Shown here in pieces: positions 21,783 through 33,239 of a stretch of 64,000 nucleotides of DNA; the first letter of the stretch is position 1; every line of letters begins with the position of its first letter. A program made the translations under genes and the position numbers. Source of the stretch: Castanea sativa (Eukaryota > Streptophyta > Magnoliopsida > Fagales > Fagaceae); contig NC_134013.1 of assembly GCF_040712315.1 (NCBI RefSeq), positions 45,721,501 to 45,785,500 on the forward strand, given 5' to 3'. The notes beneath the pieces were generated by a model. It saw only the letters and a program-made list of their open reading frames with translations. It searched no databases and had not been told where the DNA came from.

Positions 21783-22127
21783 AACACTCCTCATGTTGAA
21801 ATAACATTCTCCACTCACTACAAACAAAAACTTCTTGATAGTTGAACTTCTCACAAACACGAACTCCTCCCAGTAGTTTATAAAAAATAAATAATAAAAA
21901 AACTCTTCACTGCATAATGTTTAAAAATTTAATTAAAAAAAAAAACCTAATAAAAAACACACATGCTCTATCAAAAATCTACCCACATTCCTATTGAAAA
22001 AAAAAAAAGCACTCCCTACGTTGAAATAACACTCTGTGCCCACTACAAATAAAAACTTCTTAGTAATTGAACTTCTCACAAACACAAACTCTTCCCAATA
22101 GTTTAAAAAAAAAAAAAAAAAACTCTT
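21783..22127. repeat. Imperfect direct repeat pair, about 118 bp each
   Basis: Copy 1 (21783-21899) and copy 2 (22009-22127) share GTTGAAATAACA(T/C)TCT, CACTACAAA(C/T)AAAAACTTCTT and TTGAACTTCTCACAAACAC. Poly-A tracts lie beside each. A third, weaker relative sits at about 21722-21780. No coding role. Confidence 0.65.
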
Positions 22128-22450
22128 CCCTGCCTATACAAGAACTATTATTTCTACTTCTAATTGAAATAGAATTTTTGTGAGCAATCTCAATCGTTTG
22201 TTACATCTTCCTATTCCTAATTGATAACCAAATTCTGTCAAGCGGCTACATCTTTATATAAAAGCAGAGTGTGTGTGGTTTAATTGAATAGAAGAGAGAA
22301 ACACGCTAGAAACTAAAAGAGAAAAACACGTTCTTTGAGTGCTACTTCTTTGAAATATGCTACAGTTGAAGTGAAAAAAATTGCTCTAGAAACCTTGCTA
22401 TATTTCATTAAAAGGTATGTAACTTTCCTTCAAGGTATCATTATTTTTTT
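22128..22450. other. Spacer with possible leader-like segment
   Basis: TTTATATAAAAGCAGAG at about 22252 is TATA-like and is followed by GAAGAGAGAAACACG words. No frame or partner element is visible. Confidence 0.3.
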
Positions 22451-22473
22451 GGGGGGGGGGGGGGGGGGGGGGG
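22451..22473 (+). repeat. Homopolymer of 23 G
   Basis: An uninterrupted run of 23 guanines follows seven or more T. Such runs are rare in plant DNA, can form G-quadruplex structures and are also prone to sequencing error, so the length may be inexact. Confidence 0.85.
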
Positions 22474-22597
22474 AATTTGTTTATGATTGATATAATTAAG
22501 AATCATAATTAAGAATTGGTGCATCAGTTTTACTTTTACTATTTTTACTTATTGTGTTATTTTGGTGTTTGAATTTTTTTTCCTCACATCTCTCTAC

Positions 22598-22599
<2 letters not shown>

Positions 22600-22644
<45 letters not shown>
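22600..22644. repeat. (AT)n microsatellite
   Basis: About 22 AT units, followed by a T run. Confidence 0.9.
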
Positions 22645-22652
<8 letters not shown>

Positions 22653-22941
22653 TTCCTTTTAATAGACTTTTCTCTGCACTAATTTCTAATGTGGTAAAAA
22701 AAAAAAAAAAGAACACAACAACCATGTATTTGCTTCAATATTGAAAAAAATAAAACAAATTTAACTCAGATAATTTTTGTTTTTTGTTTTTTGTTTTTTT
22801 TTAATGCAAGGTGACTTTTTTAGTGAATTGCATAAAAGCCAAAGCATCACAATTTGGTGTTAGTTGAGTTCGGGCAAGAGAAGTTAAAACTTGCATGCAA
22901 TCACGCACAACTCCTTAGTAATTCTTTGTTTTGTAAAATAA

Positions 22942-23248
22942 ACTAGCCTATGAGCATGCGCTCATGTACATGCTCAAAAACTCTTCTATTTTTTAAGTAA
23001 ATTATAATAATTTGCATCTATTATAATTTAGGATTAATACATTTTTCAATCACAAAAAAACCTATGGGTGTGATGAAAAAATTATTTCACCCACAAATGC
23101 ATAATACTCATCACACCCCCAAGAAATTTCTTTTTTATTATTAGAAAATGTAGTAATCCAAAATTATAATGGATGCAAATTATTAAAATTTACTCCAAAA
23201 ATAAAGGAGCTTCTGAGCACGCGCATGAGCGCATGCTCAGAGGCTAGT
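22942..23248. mobile_element. Foldback MITE
   Basis: The 307-bp unit is close to a complete hairpin. The left arm ACTAGCCTATGAGCATGCGC and the right arm (complement ACTAGCCTCTGAGCATGCGC) pair for about 85-95 bp, and continue through TTTGCATCTATTATAATTT to an inner pair TGGGTGTGATGA/TCATCACACCC near the centre. There is no coding sequence. Flanking bases are AT-rich and no target duplication longer than 2-3 bp is certain. Confidence 0.75.
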
Positions 23249-23659
23249 ATATATAATTTGTATTGGCAGTCTTAATAGATTGAAAATGATGAACATTGGA
23301 CAAGATAGGAAGAGCAGACATGCATGGGTATGGAAGATGAAATGATAGTGGTGGACTAATGGTGGCTATAGTGGTGACAAAAATTATAATGACCCAAAAT
23401 GGGGTCTTGCAATCTATAAAATCTCACATCGTCTAAGGAAGCACATGACGATGTACTTATAAAGAGTGACCATTATTTAATGTGTAGATGCCTTTTCCCC
23501 ATAAAAGATATGGGCCCCAAAACAGATAGTATCTAGCTCCTTATAAGTGTTGGTGGTAGGTATATATGAGTAAGAAATAATCCACAAGTTTTTTTTTTTT
23601 TTTTTTCTGAGTAAGAAATAATCCACAAGTTGGTGCTCGTGCATGAGAATGAGAAATTA
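23249..23659. other. Spacer with a short duplication
   Basis: GAGTAAGAAATAATCCACAA occurs twice (about 23568 and 23610) around a T run. No gene. Confidence 0.55.
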
Positions 23660-23843
23660 ATGAGATACAATAAATAAGAACCCGGCTTTTCTTAACAAAA
23701 CAAAAACAAAATGTGTGGCTCTACTATATGGTAGCCCATTCATTCTGAATGAGATACAATAAATAGGAACCCGGCTTAACTCCCGTCTCAACTCAACAAA
23801 ACAAAATGTGTGGCTCTATTGTATGGCAGCCCATTCATTCTGA
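23660..23843. repeat. Tandem duplication, two copies of about 90 bp
   Basis: Copies at 23660-23748 and 23749-23843 share ATGAGATACAATAAATA, GAACCCGGCTT, AACAAAA, AAAATGTGTGGCTCTA and GCAGCCCATTCATTCTGA-type text with few differences, head to tail. The second copy has a small insertion. Confidence 0.75.
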
Positions 23844-24862
23844 AAAGAACCCAGCATATATATTATTAGCCCAAAAACTCGTTCAATTCGGACAAAGTGG
23901 GTTTTATAATTTGCAGGTATGGTTTTATATGGGTTTTATTTTTTCAATTTACCCTTCCTTTTTAAGTAAAAAAAAAAAGTCTTATTATTGCTAAATCTAA
24001 TTTCAATTATGATTTGTTTCGCATGGTAAGATTTGGGTATATAGCATTTGAATTTGATGATCCATATCAATATATTTTGTTTGAATTCTTTAAAAATGAT
24101 AAATATTTGGATTCGGATCTATATCTGGTCCGAATCTACTACCATTTTTTTTTATATACAAAATAGAAATTTTATTTTAACTTAATTTAACTATATAAGT
24201 ATATGAAACTCCTTTGAGCTTTGAACCACAACCTTTATCCCTCACATCCCACAAGTACTTATGCTTGTGAAGTATCTATCACACCATGAAACTTTAGAAC
24301 AACAAAATTTTATATTCTAATCTATATATACAAATTTAGCATCTTTAATTGCATGTTCAAAGTCTTTCTATTATTCTAATTTTAAACATAGAATGATAGT
24401 AGCATAAAACACCTATTCTTTTCATCATAGAGATGATCTATAATTGTTATTATTCTAATTTAAACTTAGAAACATAAAACACCTTTTTTTCTTTTTTTAT
24501 AGGAAAAACACATTTTTCTTTTCATCATAAAAATGATCATTGGGTGTTTGATACATAATTTCAAATAACAATTTTCAATTTTTAAACAATATTATACATA
24601 TTTTTATACACTTTTTCACCAATATATATTTTCAAAAAAACCTTTAAACACACGTACCAAATGACCTAATTGTTGCTGCATGCTACGGAACACATTTTCT
24701 TTCCCCTCATTAACAATAGGCCTAGATTTGTTCATCAATCATGTCAGGCCTTTCATATCTATGACCGTCATTTACACCCCTAGCCCTAGTCTTAGTCCTA
24801 GGGACGTCATTATCATCTATGACTAATAACCAAGGTTTCAAGAATGAGGGGGACAAAAAAAC

Positions 24863-24914
<52 letters not shown>

Positions 24915-25414
24915 AACAATTTAAAAAGCTAATTATGCCGTCAAAAAATATCAAAAATACCCTAAGCTAATTAAATCTTTTTAATTTTAAAAAAATAAAG
25001 AATTGAGTTAAAATTGTAATTCAAAAAAAAAAAAAAAAAGACCTATCAGATAAATTTTTTCCTAAAAACTAGCACACTCTTTATTTAAAAATATCTCACG
25101 CGCTTTTGATAATTTTTTCTTAAAAATTAGCATACACTAAACCTAGTGGTTTATTCTATTTCAAATCCAAAATTTTAGTTTCTTAAAAATCTCATCTTGT
25201 GTAATCTTATTAAAAACAGATAAATTCAAATTAAAAAATTACATTAAACTCAAAATAAAAAAAGTGACTCATTGCACGTGCGGAGTACATGTGATGAGGC
25301 TAGTATATATTAATAAGCAAAATTTAGAGAAAGTTAAATTAAAAATTGAAATTATAATCTAATTTTGTGACATGTGTCTAAATCTATATGAGGACCATGA
25401 CATAATTATCCATT
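23844..25414. other. AT-rich spacer, no gene seen
   Basis: It contains a (CT)n run at about 24868-24898 followed by (TA)n to 24914, several A runs, and a CGTGCGGAGTACATGTGATGAGGC word near 25278 that resembles MITE-type ends. Frames are short and featureless. Confidence 0.55.
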
Positions 25415-25423
25415 TAAGTTTTT

Positions 25424-26518
25424 GGCAACACTATACTATTGGTTCCTAAAGTTTATCCTGTGAGCATAATTGATCTCTTAAGCTTTCAGTGAGCACTATA
25501 GGTCTCTCAAGTTTAAAAAATAATCTTTCTATTAACTACTATTCGTATTATTGTCACAAAATAGTGACATAGCATATTTTTAACTTATGTGGCATTATCT
25601 TATTAAAAAATTTTAAAAGTAAATTTACACATCATAAATTCATAATCTCACAGCTCGATCAAATAAGTAATACCGAAACCAAACCAAATCAAATTTGAAT
25701 CTCCATCCCAATGTACGTCATTGAAGACCACCAATGGCAAACCATCGTCATCACGGTACCAGAAAGTTTTCCAATTTTCTAACCAATTAATAAAAAAAAC
25801 ACTAAATTTGAGATAAAGGGAGCCAGAAATACATACAGGTCATCCTCGTAACCCATAATTAGGTCATGGAATTAAAGAATTTTCATGGATGCTTAGCATG
25901 TAGAGAAGATTTTTGTGTGATATTTAAGAATCTATTAATATATATAGGACAAGCGAAACATCATATAAAAATTAAGTGTGAGATAATAGAGCTTGAATTT
26001 GAGATTTTAGAGAGAGAGAGAGAGAAGAAGAAGAAGAAGAAGAAGAAGCGGCAGTAAGTGGAACAAAGGTCCTACATAGTGAGGATTGGGTCTTATACTA
26101 ATTTGGATTAATAAAGCATAAAGATCGGTTCAGGTTTGTATGTTCAATGATCAAAGCCACGTTAGGATATAGGCTTAGCAAGTCATTTGATAACTCATTT
26201 GATAACATATTTAAATTATTTATTTATCTATAGACTATAGGTATTATTGTTATTGATTGCGGTTTTGGAGATTCAAATTTGATTTGGTTTGATTTTAGTA
26301 TTACTTATTTGATGAGATTATGAATTCATGATGTGTAAATTTATTTCTAAAACTTTTTTAATAAAATAATGCCACATAAGTTAAAAATATGTCATGTAAC
26401 TATTCCGTTAGCCATATACGTAATAATACTAATAGTAGTTAATAGAAGGACTAACAAGGCTTGTTTTTTAAACTTGAGGGACCAATTGCGCTAATAAGAT
26501 GAACGGTGTAGTTTCGCC
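25424..26518. mobile_element. MULE with long terminal inverted repeats
   Basis: A perfect 9-bp direct duplication TAAGTTTTT flanks 1,095 bp (25415-25423, 26519-26527). The arms are long inverted repeats of about 270 bp: the left arm contains TTAACTTATGTGGCATTAT, AAATTTACACATCAT and CAAACCAAATCAAATTTGAA, each present as complement in the right arm. Ends read GGCAACACTATAC and (complement) GGCGAAACTACAC. The unique centre (about 25710-26255) is not repeated elsewhere in the window and has an (AG)n(AAG)n run at 26011-26048. No transposase is visible. The centre could be captured host DNA (Pack-MULE style) or decayed filler. Confidence 0.8.
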
Positions 26519-26527
26519 TAAGTTTTT

Positions 26528-26761
26528 TAATCTTTGTACCAAGTGAGTTAATGAGTGCAAAATGCTAAGAATCTAATATAAAAGAACTAAAAAATTTAAT
26601 AAAAAATAATCACATGATATACATACTTAACAAAAATCACCAAATAACAAAGATCACCACACGCTCTATTTCATTAAAAATTAGAAAAGAAAATTGATCA
26701 TAAATAGTATTAAATTTAGATAAAAATTTTAATACATAACTAATTACGTTTATTTAAAAAT
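26528..26761. other. Short AT-rich spacer
   Basis: No supported feature between the MULE and element B1. Confidence 0.6.
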
Positions 26762-27836
26762 TGAAAGTTCAAATAGTGTGTAAAACACCTATGAACGTTT
26801 AGACCCCCAAATACAAAATAACTAACACGAGCTTATACACAAACAATATATGTGCGGAAAGTGAAACATAAGCTAAAACCAAATTGGTAAAACACTCCAA
26901 ACCGAAATTAATCACAACCATAGCAGTAATTAAAAGGTAAAGAGTAAGGAAAGAGAGATGCAAACACAAAGATAACACAGCGATGTGTTATTGAAGAGGA
27001 AACCGAAGTACTCGGCGAAAAACCTCTCTGCCACCCTCCAAGCGGTCAATAATTCACTAGAGAATGAAGTTGGAATACATGAATAGCAGAAGACCCTCCA
27101 AGCCTAATCTACCCAGTGTACCTAAGCCCTCCAAGTTTCTTACTCCAACAGGGTTACGTCGAACCTTGTCTTCTCTAGCACCGGATCCCGCAATAAGCCC
27201 ATTGCATCCACCATCCTTGGCATCTTTCAATACTTCCCAAGCTCCAAAAACACTCAACACTCTAAATGGGTGTGGGTAGTATTTGGCTACAAATCTCCTC
27301 TTAATGGATATGACAATGGGAGAGGGAATGATAAGATACTACAAAGATTTCTCTCTAAGAATGAGTAGCTCTCTCTAATTGGGTGGGTGTGTTGTAGAAA
27401 CCTCTCTTAGGGTTTTCTCTCTGAATAGCCACCCTTACATTTTGTGGGAATGAGGGTATTTATAGTAGGGAAAGTGAGGAATGTGAAAAGTCAGTTTTCA
27501 TCCAAATAGGGCATTCTGGGGACTTGGCCTCGCGATTGGAATGAGTCGCGAGTTTGAGTCGCGAGATAACTTTCAGGCTAGACTGTACTTTTTGTCCTGT
27601 ATTGCTCTAGCTATCGTGACCTTTTAGCTCCCTACATGCTTCACACGTATGCGACTTTGGCGACTTGCTAGTCGCGAGACTCCTTTGAATTGCACACATC
27701 TTGAGATTTCTTCACACTCTCTCACACACTACCCTTACATAATTCCCACCTAAATATAGGGTTTCTACATGCTGAATTTCAAGTAAATTTGGCATGGAAT
27801 AAAGCCAACACATGGTTGATTAAATTCAACCTTACA
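26762..27836 (-). repeat. Element B1 3' LTR
   Basis: On the minus strand it starts TGTAAGGTTGAA and ends GAACTTTCA. A TATA box (CTATAAATACC, complement of 27457-27467) and CGCGA words (27520-27685: TCGCGAG occurs repeatedly) mark U3. It is intact at both ends. Confidence 0.85.
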
Positions 27837-27850
27837 ATCTCCCTATTTGG
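27837..27850 (-). promoter_or_regulatory. Element B1 polypurine tract
   Basis: The minus strand reads CCAAATAGGGAGAT directly before the TGTAAGG start of the 3' LTR. It is degraded compared with AAAGGGGGAGAT in B3. Confidence 0.65.
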
Positions 27851-29346
27851 TTGTTCCGTGACAAAACACCTTAAAGTAGACTCTAGACTTAAATGTGAGT
27901 TTGGGAACAATGGCCAAATTCACTCACACCTAAATCTAGAAGCTGTGATTCACTTGAAACATATATACCTGAAACCTGAAACACTTGCACAAGACACATT
28001 AGACCCTCAAGGTAAAACAAGTAATAAAAAGACAAGTATAAAGTAACAAGTAAAATGCGATTAAGTAAACATGATGTGAAACATATGAGCAACTTGATCA
28101 TACACCAAAACAGTCATAAAGAAATGACTACAATGATCACATAGCAAAGTAAATGATCATCCAAACATGCATTCAATAAAGCACAATAGCATAAGGATGT
28201 ATACATGTCCAACACACAACAGATGCAAGAACACTAAAGCAAGAAGCATTAGGTTTAAATTGCATCAAGGATACAAGATCCAACAAGGGCACAAGAGTAC
28301 TAAAGAAAATGCATAACATTAACTAAAAGTACTAAGGTACAAAGCAAAGGTACACAAAGAAAAACAAGCAAAACAAAGTTTTCTAATAATCAAAGTCTTC
28401 TCCCCCTTGGTATATGCATCTCCCCTCTGGTAATCTCTCCCCCTACGAATGTGCATGAGATAGAATTTCTCCTTCTAAGGATGTGCACAAGAGTCATATA
28501 GAAATGACAAAACTCTCCAGTATACTCTCTAGTGTATACTCTCCCCCTTTTTGTCACAAATAGACAAAAGGTCAAGGAGAAACGAGGGCACAAGATGAAG
28601 GTACGAACAATGATAATGATGCATTAGGATGCGAGATGAATGAGAAAATGAAGCTCAAACCTATGACAAAAAAAAAAAAAAATGCTACAAAGCATAAGGT
28701 AAACATGACATACTAGGATGAAGAAATAAGGTATAGACCAATGCATGACAAAGGTAGCAAAGGTGTGTGCAAGAGGTAGCTATGTGCAATGTATAACCAA
28801 AGCATGAAAATTGCACATGTGGGGCAAGGAGTGTTAAATACATAACCAATGAACCAAACATGTTCCTAATGAGGAAACGTGAGAAACCCCAAAATTTGAT
28901 ACTCATCGGAGTCCAAACAAGTGAGAAAATGCCTAAGAGGCATTTTATCAAACACCTAGCGTGCACACTATGAACAACAATGTGAAACAATGCATGAACA
29001 TCATGAAATCCACCCTTAATACATGTTCTTTTTGCCATAAGGGGCCAACATCCAAAGCAAATCATCAAAAGAAACCAATCCCATACAAAAATTTGACAAA
29101 AAATAAGTTTTCCCAACCCCTATGATAAAAGTCCCAATCAAGAGCACAACAATCTCCAAAACATAATCTAAGGATCCAAATCAATGAAAAGAGTTTAAAA
29201 TTACTTTAGAGACATTAATGGAATGAAAAACCATTAAAATTGATTGGGTTTTGATGTAAAAATATTGAAAGAGGGGTTTAAGAGAGGATGAGAGAGGTTT
29301 AAAACAGGTTTCCCATGAAAAACACTTTAAAAAGATGTTTCTGGGC
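27851..29346 (-). other. Element B1 non-coding 3' interior with polypurine tracts
   Basis: Minus-strand text carries extra purine tracts (complements of CTCCCCCTT at about 28397, CTCCCCCTA at 28437 and CTCCCCCTTTTTGTCAC at about 28540). A 143-codon minus frame at 28685-29116 is Cys/hydrophobic-rich and lacks any family resemblance; I regard it as chance. ORF2, present in B2 and B3, is absent. Confidence 0.55.
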
Positions 29347-29510
29347 GTTTGGGCGTTTCGCGAATAGCGAGTCACGAGATGAGTCGCAAAAATTTTCGCG
29401 AGTCGCGAGCGAGTCGTGAAAGCTTTTGGATGAACTCGCGACTTGCGTTATGCGACTAGTGAGTCGCGAAAATTTTCACAAGTTGCGAGTGAGTCGCGAA
29501 AAAACTCTGA
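29347..29510 (-). repeat. Iterated CGCGA / GAGTCGCGA array inside B1
   Basis: Within 165 bp the words GAGTCGCGA, TCGCGAGTCGCGAG and ACTCGCGACT recur about ten times, many of them palindromic at the CGCG core. The same words are in both B1 LTRs. Position (internal, between the gag region and the 3' end) matches the TCGA array of element A. Confidence 0.65.
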
Positions 29511-30611
29511 CACTTGTTTTTCAACACAAAACATGTTTAAAACAATGAAAAACAAAATAAGCACAAAACATGAACACAAAGAGTGATAAAAATCACTTCC
29601 AAATTCATATAAAATGATCAAAAATCATTTTGGTTTGATCCATATATAGATGAGCACACACACATCACATTTAAACAAGTACAATTGAACAAATGAATAA
29701 GGCATTCATTGAACATTAAGCATGTGTGTTGTGTGTTGTGTGTGTTGTGTGTGTGTTTATCGTGGAATAGTCCTTAGTCTAGAGTGAAGCTTCAATGATC
29801 AATTCAATCAAGTCATACATAACTAATACTAAGTCAAGTGGTCTATCTCAATTATAGAAATGAACATATATGACCTCCCACAAAAAAATGAGTACATATC
29901 TTTGAAGCTTTTCATTTGGCTTCTTTACAATTCATAACATTTGATCATTTTTTATCTTTACATCTCTTTTTGAGATCGATGCCTGAAATTTTTGATAATT
30001 AAAATTGATAAACAAGCCTTTAGCTTTTGGGCACCATACATTATCATATAAGTTGCTTTCCCTTTTTACTAGTCGAATACTAGTATATGCGACGGTTTTT
30101 GTAGCTCATTATCTCTTTTGATTTTGAGATTTACATTAGTTGAGCTCTTTAACAAAAAAAATGAGTGGGAAGAGATATAGGCACAAGTCTACGCATGTAT
30201 CAAAACCAACATGACTATTGACTAATCATTCATGACAAGCTTGAAAATCGATTTACAACAATCACATATAGATGTCAAGATTTTTCCCACAAAGATAGAG
30301 GTGCATACATAACAAGCTAAGCTCATAAATGCACTACGCCGTTAGTAGGAAGGTACTAGGCCAAACTCACATGAGATATGTGCTCAAACATATACGATCA
30401 AACTTTTTGAATTTTTCACTTTTTATGTATTTTTGGATTTTTTTACACTCACAAAAACAAAAGCATAAAAGTAAGATCAAATGCAAAAACAACAAAAACA
30501 ATGCATATAAAGAGATGCATGACGCACAAATGCATGACAATGAAGCATCTAATGTGTGAAGGGTTCTACAAAGATAGAAAAAATTAGATCAAGGACCAAA
30601 AGAGCAAAGGC
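29511..30611 (-). other. Element B1 spacer between gag and the CGCGA array
   Basis: No convincing frame. It includes a (TG)n-like stretch at 29722-29757 and parallels the spacers of B2 (36663-37690) and B3 (49310-50340): shared words include GAATACTAG-type text and the CAAGCTTGA...TTTACA region. Confidence 0.5.
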
Positions 30612-31645
30612 TCAACTATAGGAACCCTTCCTCATCCAAACGGAACGATTGTTTGGAATGAGTGTCTCATGAGAAGTGAGATGAGGGTTGGAAGAATGAT
30701 AATCGAAGATGCACATAGACAAGGAGGTAAGAACATCAAAAACTTTCTTCAACAACTTACTATTTTCCCCCAAAACCAGTTTTGCTTTCATAGCACAACT
30801 TCCAAAAAGCTCAAGTTTCTCTTTTCCTTTGATTCTTTTAAGAGCTTGTAACTTAGAGCAATGAGGTCTACGATGATCAAGGGCACCAGAATGGTGACAA
30901 ACAATGTATTTAGGTCCACTAGGCTTTTTGGGGAGGGATTTAACAACATAGTCTTGTTCTCTCTTCAACTTGAGATATTGTGGTCTTATATGACTAATCA
31001 CACTGCAATGGTGGCAAGTTGGAACAAACTTAGATCCATCCAAAACCTTATATTGAGACCTAAACGGGGGCTTTGGCTTAATAGCCCTTCTCTCTACTTT
31101 TTGGTTTTATTTTTTGTGTGGAGGAATGTATATCGATTTGTCTTTAGTGGTAGAACACACAATAGGCACAAAATCGGATACTACAATCAGGGTATCACAA
31201 CATGATTGCAACAAATATTTTTATCCTTATTAGCAAAAGGTTTAGCAATCAAATGCTTGGCATGCATCTTAAGAGATTCATTTTCACATTTTAGCTCATC
31301 AACAAGTTTAGCATCCAAGTCCATATTCAAACATTCAAACTCTTTCAGGTTTTCAAGAGAATTTTCAGCAAGTTTCTTATATTTCTCAACCAATTTGTTG
31401 GATTTATTGAGCTTAGCAATCAAATCATCTTTTTCACAAAATAACTTGCTCAAATTCTTTTGAAACTTCTTAGAATTTTTCTTCAAGGGTTTGATGTTAG
31501 GAATATCAACAACACCCAAAGATTCATGTAACATAGCATCACAATCATGAGGATTATCACTCATAAAGGCATTTTCACTAACACGTGGCATGTTACATTC
31601 ATCAACATCTAATACATGCATAGAAGCATATAAAGCATTATCCAT
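30612..31645 (-). pseudogene. Element B1 truncated gag (coiled coil + degraded zinc knuckles)
   Basis: The first part starts at ATG 31645 (MDNALYASMHVLDVDECN) and ends at a stop at 31187; the rest resumes at about 31043 in a further open stretch. Part one is acidic then coiled coil with KDDLIAKLNKSNKL, closely like KDDLIAKLDEANNL in element A. Part two has knuckles CHHCSVISHIRPQY and CHHSGALDHRRPHC, each with one Cys lost, and ends SVWMRKGSYS, the site where autonomous relatives continue into pol. The N-terminal UBN2 domain is missing as in A. Not functional. Confidence 0.7.
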
Positions 31646-31703
31646 GGCAAATAAACACAAGGGGTCAAGGATCACACTTAGGTATTTAAACTGTAGCAAG
31701 TGC

Positions 31704-31719
31704 ACCCGCTCTGATACCA
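31704..31719 (-). promoter_or_regulatory. Element B1 primer-binding site
   Basis: The minus strand reads TGGTATCAGAGCGGGT, 2 bp inside the 5' LTR; tRNA-Met type. Confidence 0.85.
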
Positions 31720-31721
31720 AA

Positions 31722-32755
31722 TGAAAGTTCAAATAAAGTGTAAAACACCTATGAACGTTTAGACCCCCAAATACAAAATAACCAACACAAGCTTATACAC
31801 AAACAATATATGTGCGGAAAGTGAAATATAAGCTAAAACCAAATTGGTAAAACACTCCAAACCGAAATTAATCACAACCAAAGCAGTAATTAAAAGGTAA
31901 AGGGTAAGGAAAGAGAGATGCAAATACAAAGATAACACGGCGAGGTGTTATCGAATAGGAAACCGTAGTACTCGGCGAAAAACCTTTTCGTCGCCCTCTA
32001 AGCGATCAATAATCTACTAGAGAATGAAGTTGGGATACATGAATAGCAGAAGACCCTCCAAGCCTAATCTACCCAGTGCACCTAAGCCCTCTAAGCTTCT
32101 TGCTCCAACAGGGTTACGCCAGACCTTGTCTTCTCTAGTTTACCGGATCCCGCAATAAGCCCATTGCATCCGCCATCCTTGGAATCTTCCAATGCCTCCC
32201 AAGCTCCAAAAACACTCAACACTCTAAATGGGTGTGGATAGTGTTTGGGTACAAATCTCATCTCAATGGGTATGATAATGGGAGAGGAAATGAGAAGAGA
32301 CTATAAAGATTTCTCTCTAAGAATGAGTAGCTCTCTCTAATAGGGTGGGTGTGTTGTAGAAACCTCTCTTAAGGTTTTTCTCTCTGAATAGCCACCCTTA
32401 CATTTCGTGGGAATGAGGGTATTTATAGTAGGGTATGTGAGGAATGTGAAAATTTAGTTGTCATCCAAATAGGGCATTCTGGCGACTTGGCCTTGCGACT
32501 AGAAAAAGTCGCGAGTTTGAGTCGCGAGATAACTTCTAGGCCAGACTGTACTTTTTGTCTTGTAGTGCTCCAGCTGTCGTGACCCTTTAGCTCCTTGCAT
32601 GCTTCACACGTATGCCACTTTGGTGACTTGCCAACCGCGAGCCAGTCGCGAGACTCCTTTGAATTGCACACATCTTGAGATTTCTTCACACTCTCTCACA
32701 CGTTACCCTTACATAATTTCCACCTAAATACAAGGTTTCTGCATGTTGAATTACA
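31722..32755 (-). repeat. Element B1 5' LTR, outer end truncated
   Basis: It aligns with 26762-27836 from TGAAAGTTCAAATA onward but stops at GTTGAATTACA, missing the outer segment that in the partner contains GGCATGGAATAAAGCC and the terminal CCTTACA. CGCGA words lie at 32490-32660. Confidence 0.8.
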
Positions 32756-32965
32756 ATTTTAATAAAATTGTGTTTCATTTTGAATGTATTCATACATGTG
32801 TTACATACTATTTTTTTGTAAAAATACTTTAACTAATTATATATATTTTTATAATAAAAGTTGTAATTAATTATAAATATATTTAAGTGTTTGTATGAGT
32901 TATATACTCTATGAGCTATATACTAGTTTATCTAATGTAAAAAGGTTTTAATATAATAATGAAAG
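32756..32965. other. AT-rich spacer
   Basis: No gene. The final AATGAAAG (32958-32965) may be the left target duplication of the SINE. Confidence 0.5.
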
Positions 32966-33239
32966 CCCCGAGAGGGGTGGCCTGGTGGTTGGGATCCATG
33001 AATTAGATTTGTGGTCCCTAGTTCGAGCTCGGGCGAGTGTACCTGAGGAGGAATTTGGGTATCCTTGCTGAGGAGCCTCTAATTACCAGCTCTCTCGAGG
33101 TGCCAGGGTGAGGTCTGTGGTCATCCAAGATCATAGTAGCTATGACTCAATCCAATATTCGCTAGGAGGTTGCCTTTGTGGTCATGCTTAGGGTGGTGAG
33201 TCACAATGGTCGCCTCGCCCCCCTTTTGTTCATCAATAC

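Larger units (their letters stand above)
26762..32755 (-). mobile_element. Element B1: pol-less Sirevirus-like LTR element, minus strand
   Basis: Two LTRs face the minus strand: 31722-32755 (5') and 26762-27836 (3'). The interior (3.9 kb) has a primer site, a truncated gag and a long non-coding part, and no pol domain. Overall plan matches element A (coiled-coil/knuckle gag only, no ORF2), while the LTRs match the B group. The 5' LTR lacks about 60-80 bp at its outer end compared with its 3' partner, and no 5-bp duplication is seen (AAAAT against ATTTT), which fits a later deletion at 32755. It could not have transposed alone. Confidence 0.8.

Noticed and set aside
21428..21845. Frames with repeated YI units
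   Set aside because: Translation of the (AT)n microsatellite.
28685..29116. 143-codon hydrophobic, Cys-rich frame
   Set aside because: It lies in the non-coding interior of B1, does not appear in B2 or B3 and has no domain.
32978..33050. Functional tRNA gene
   Set aside because: Box A and B are present but no complete cloverleaf or CCA-proximal stem; SINE structure fits better.
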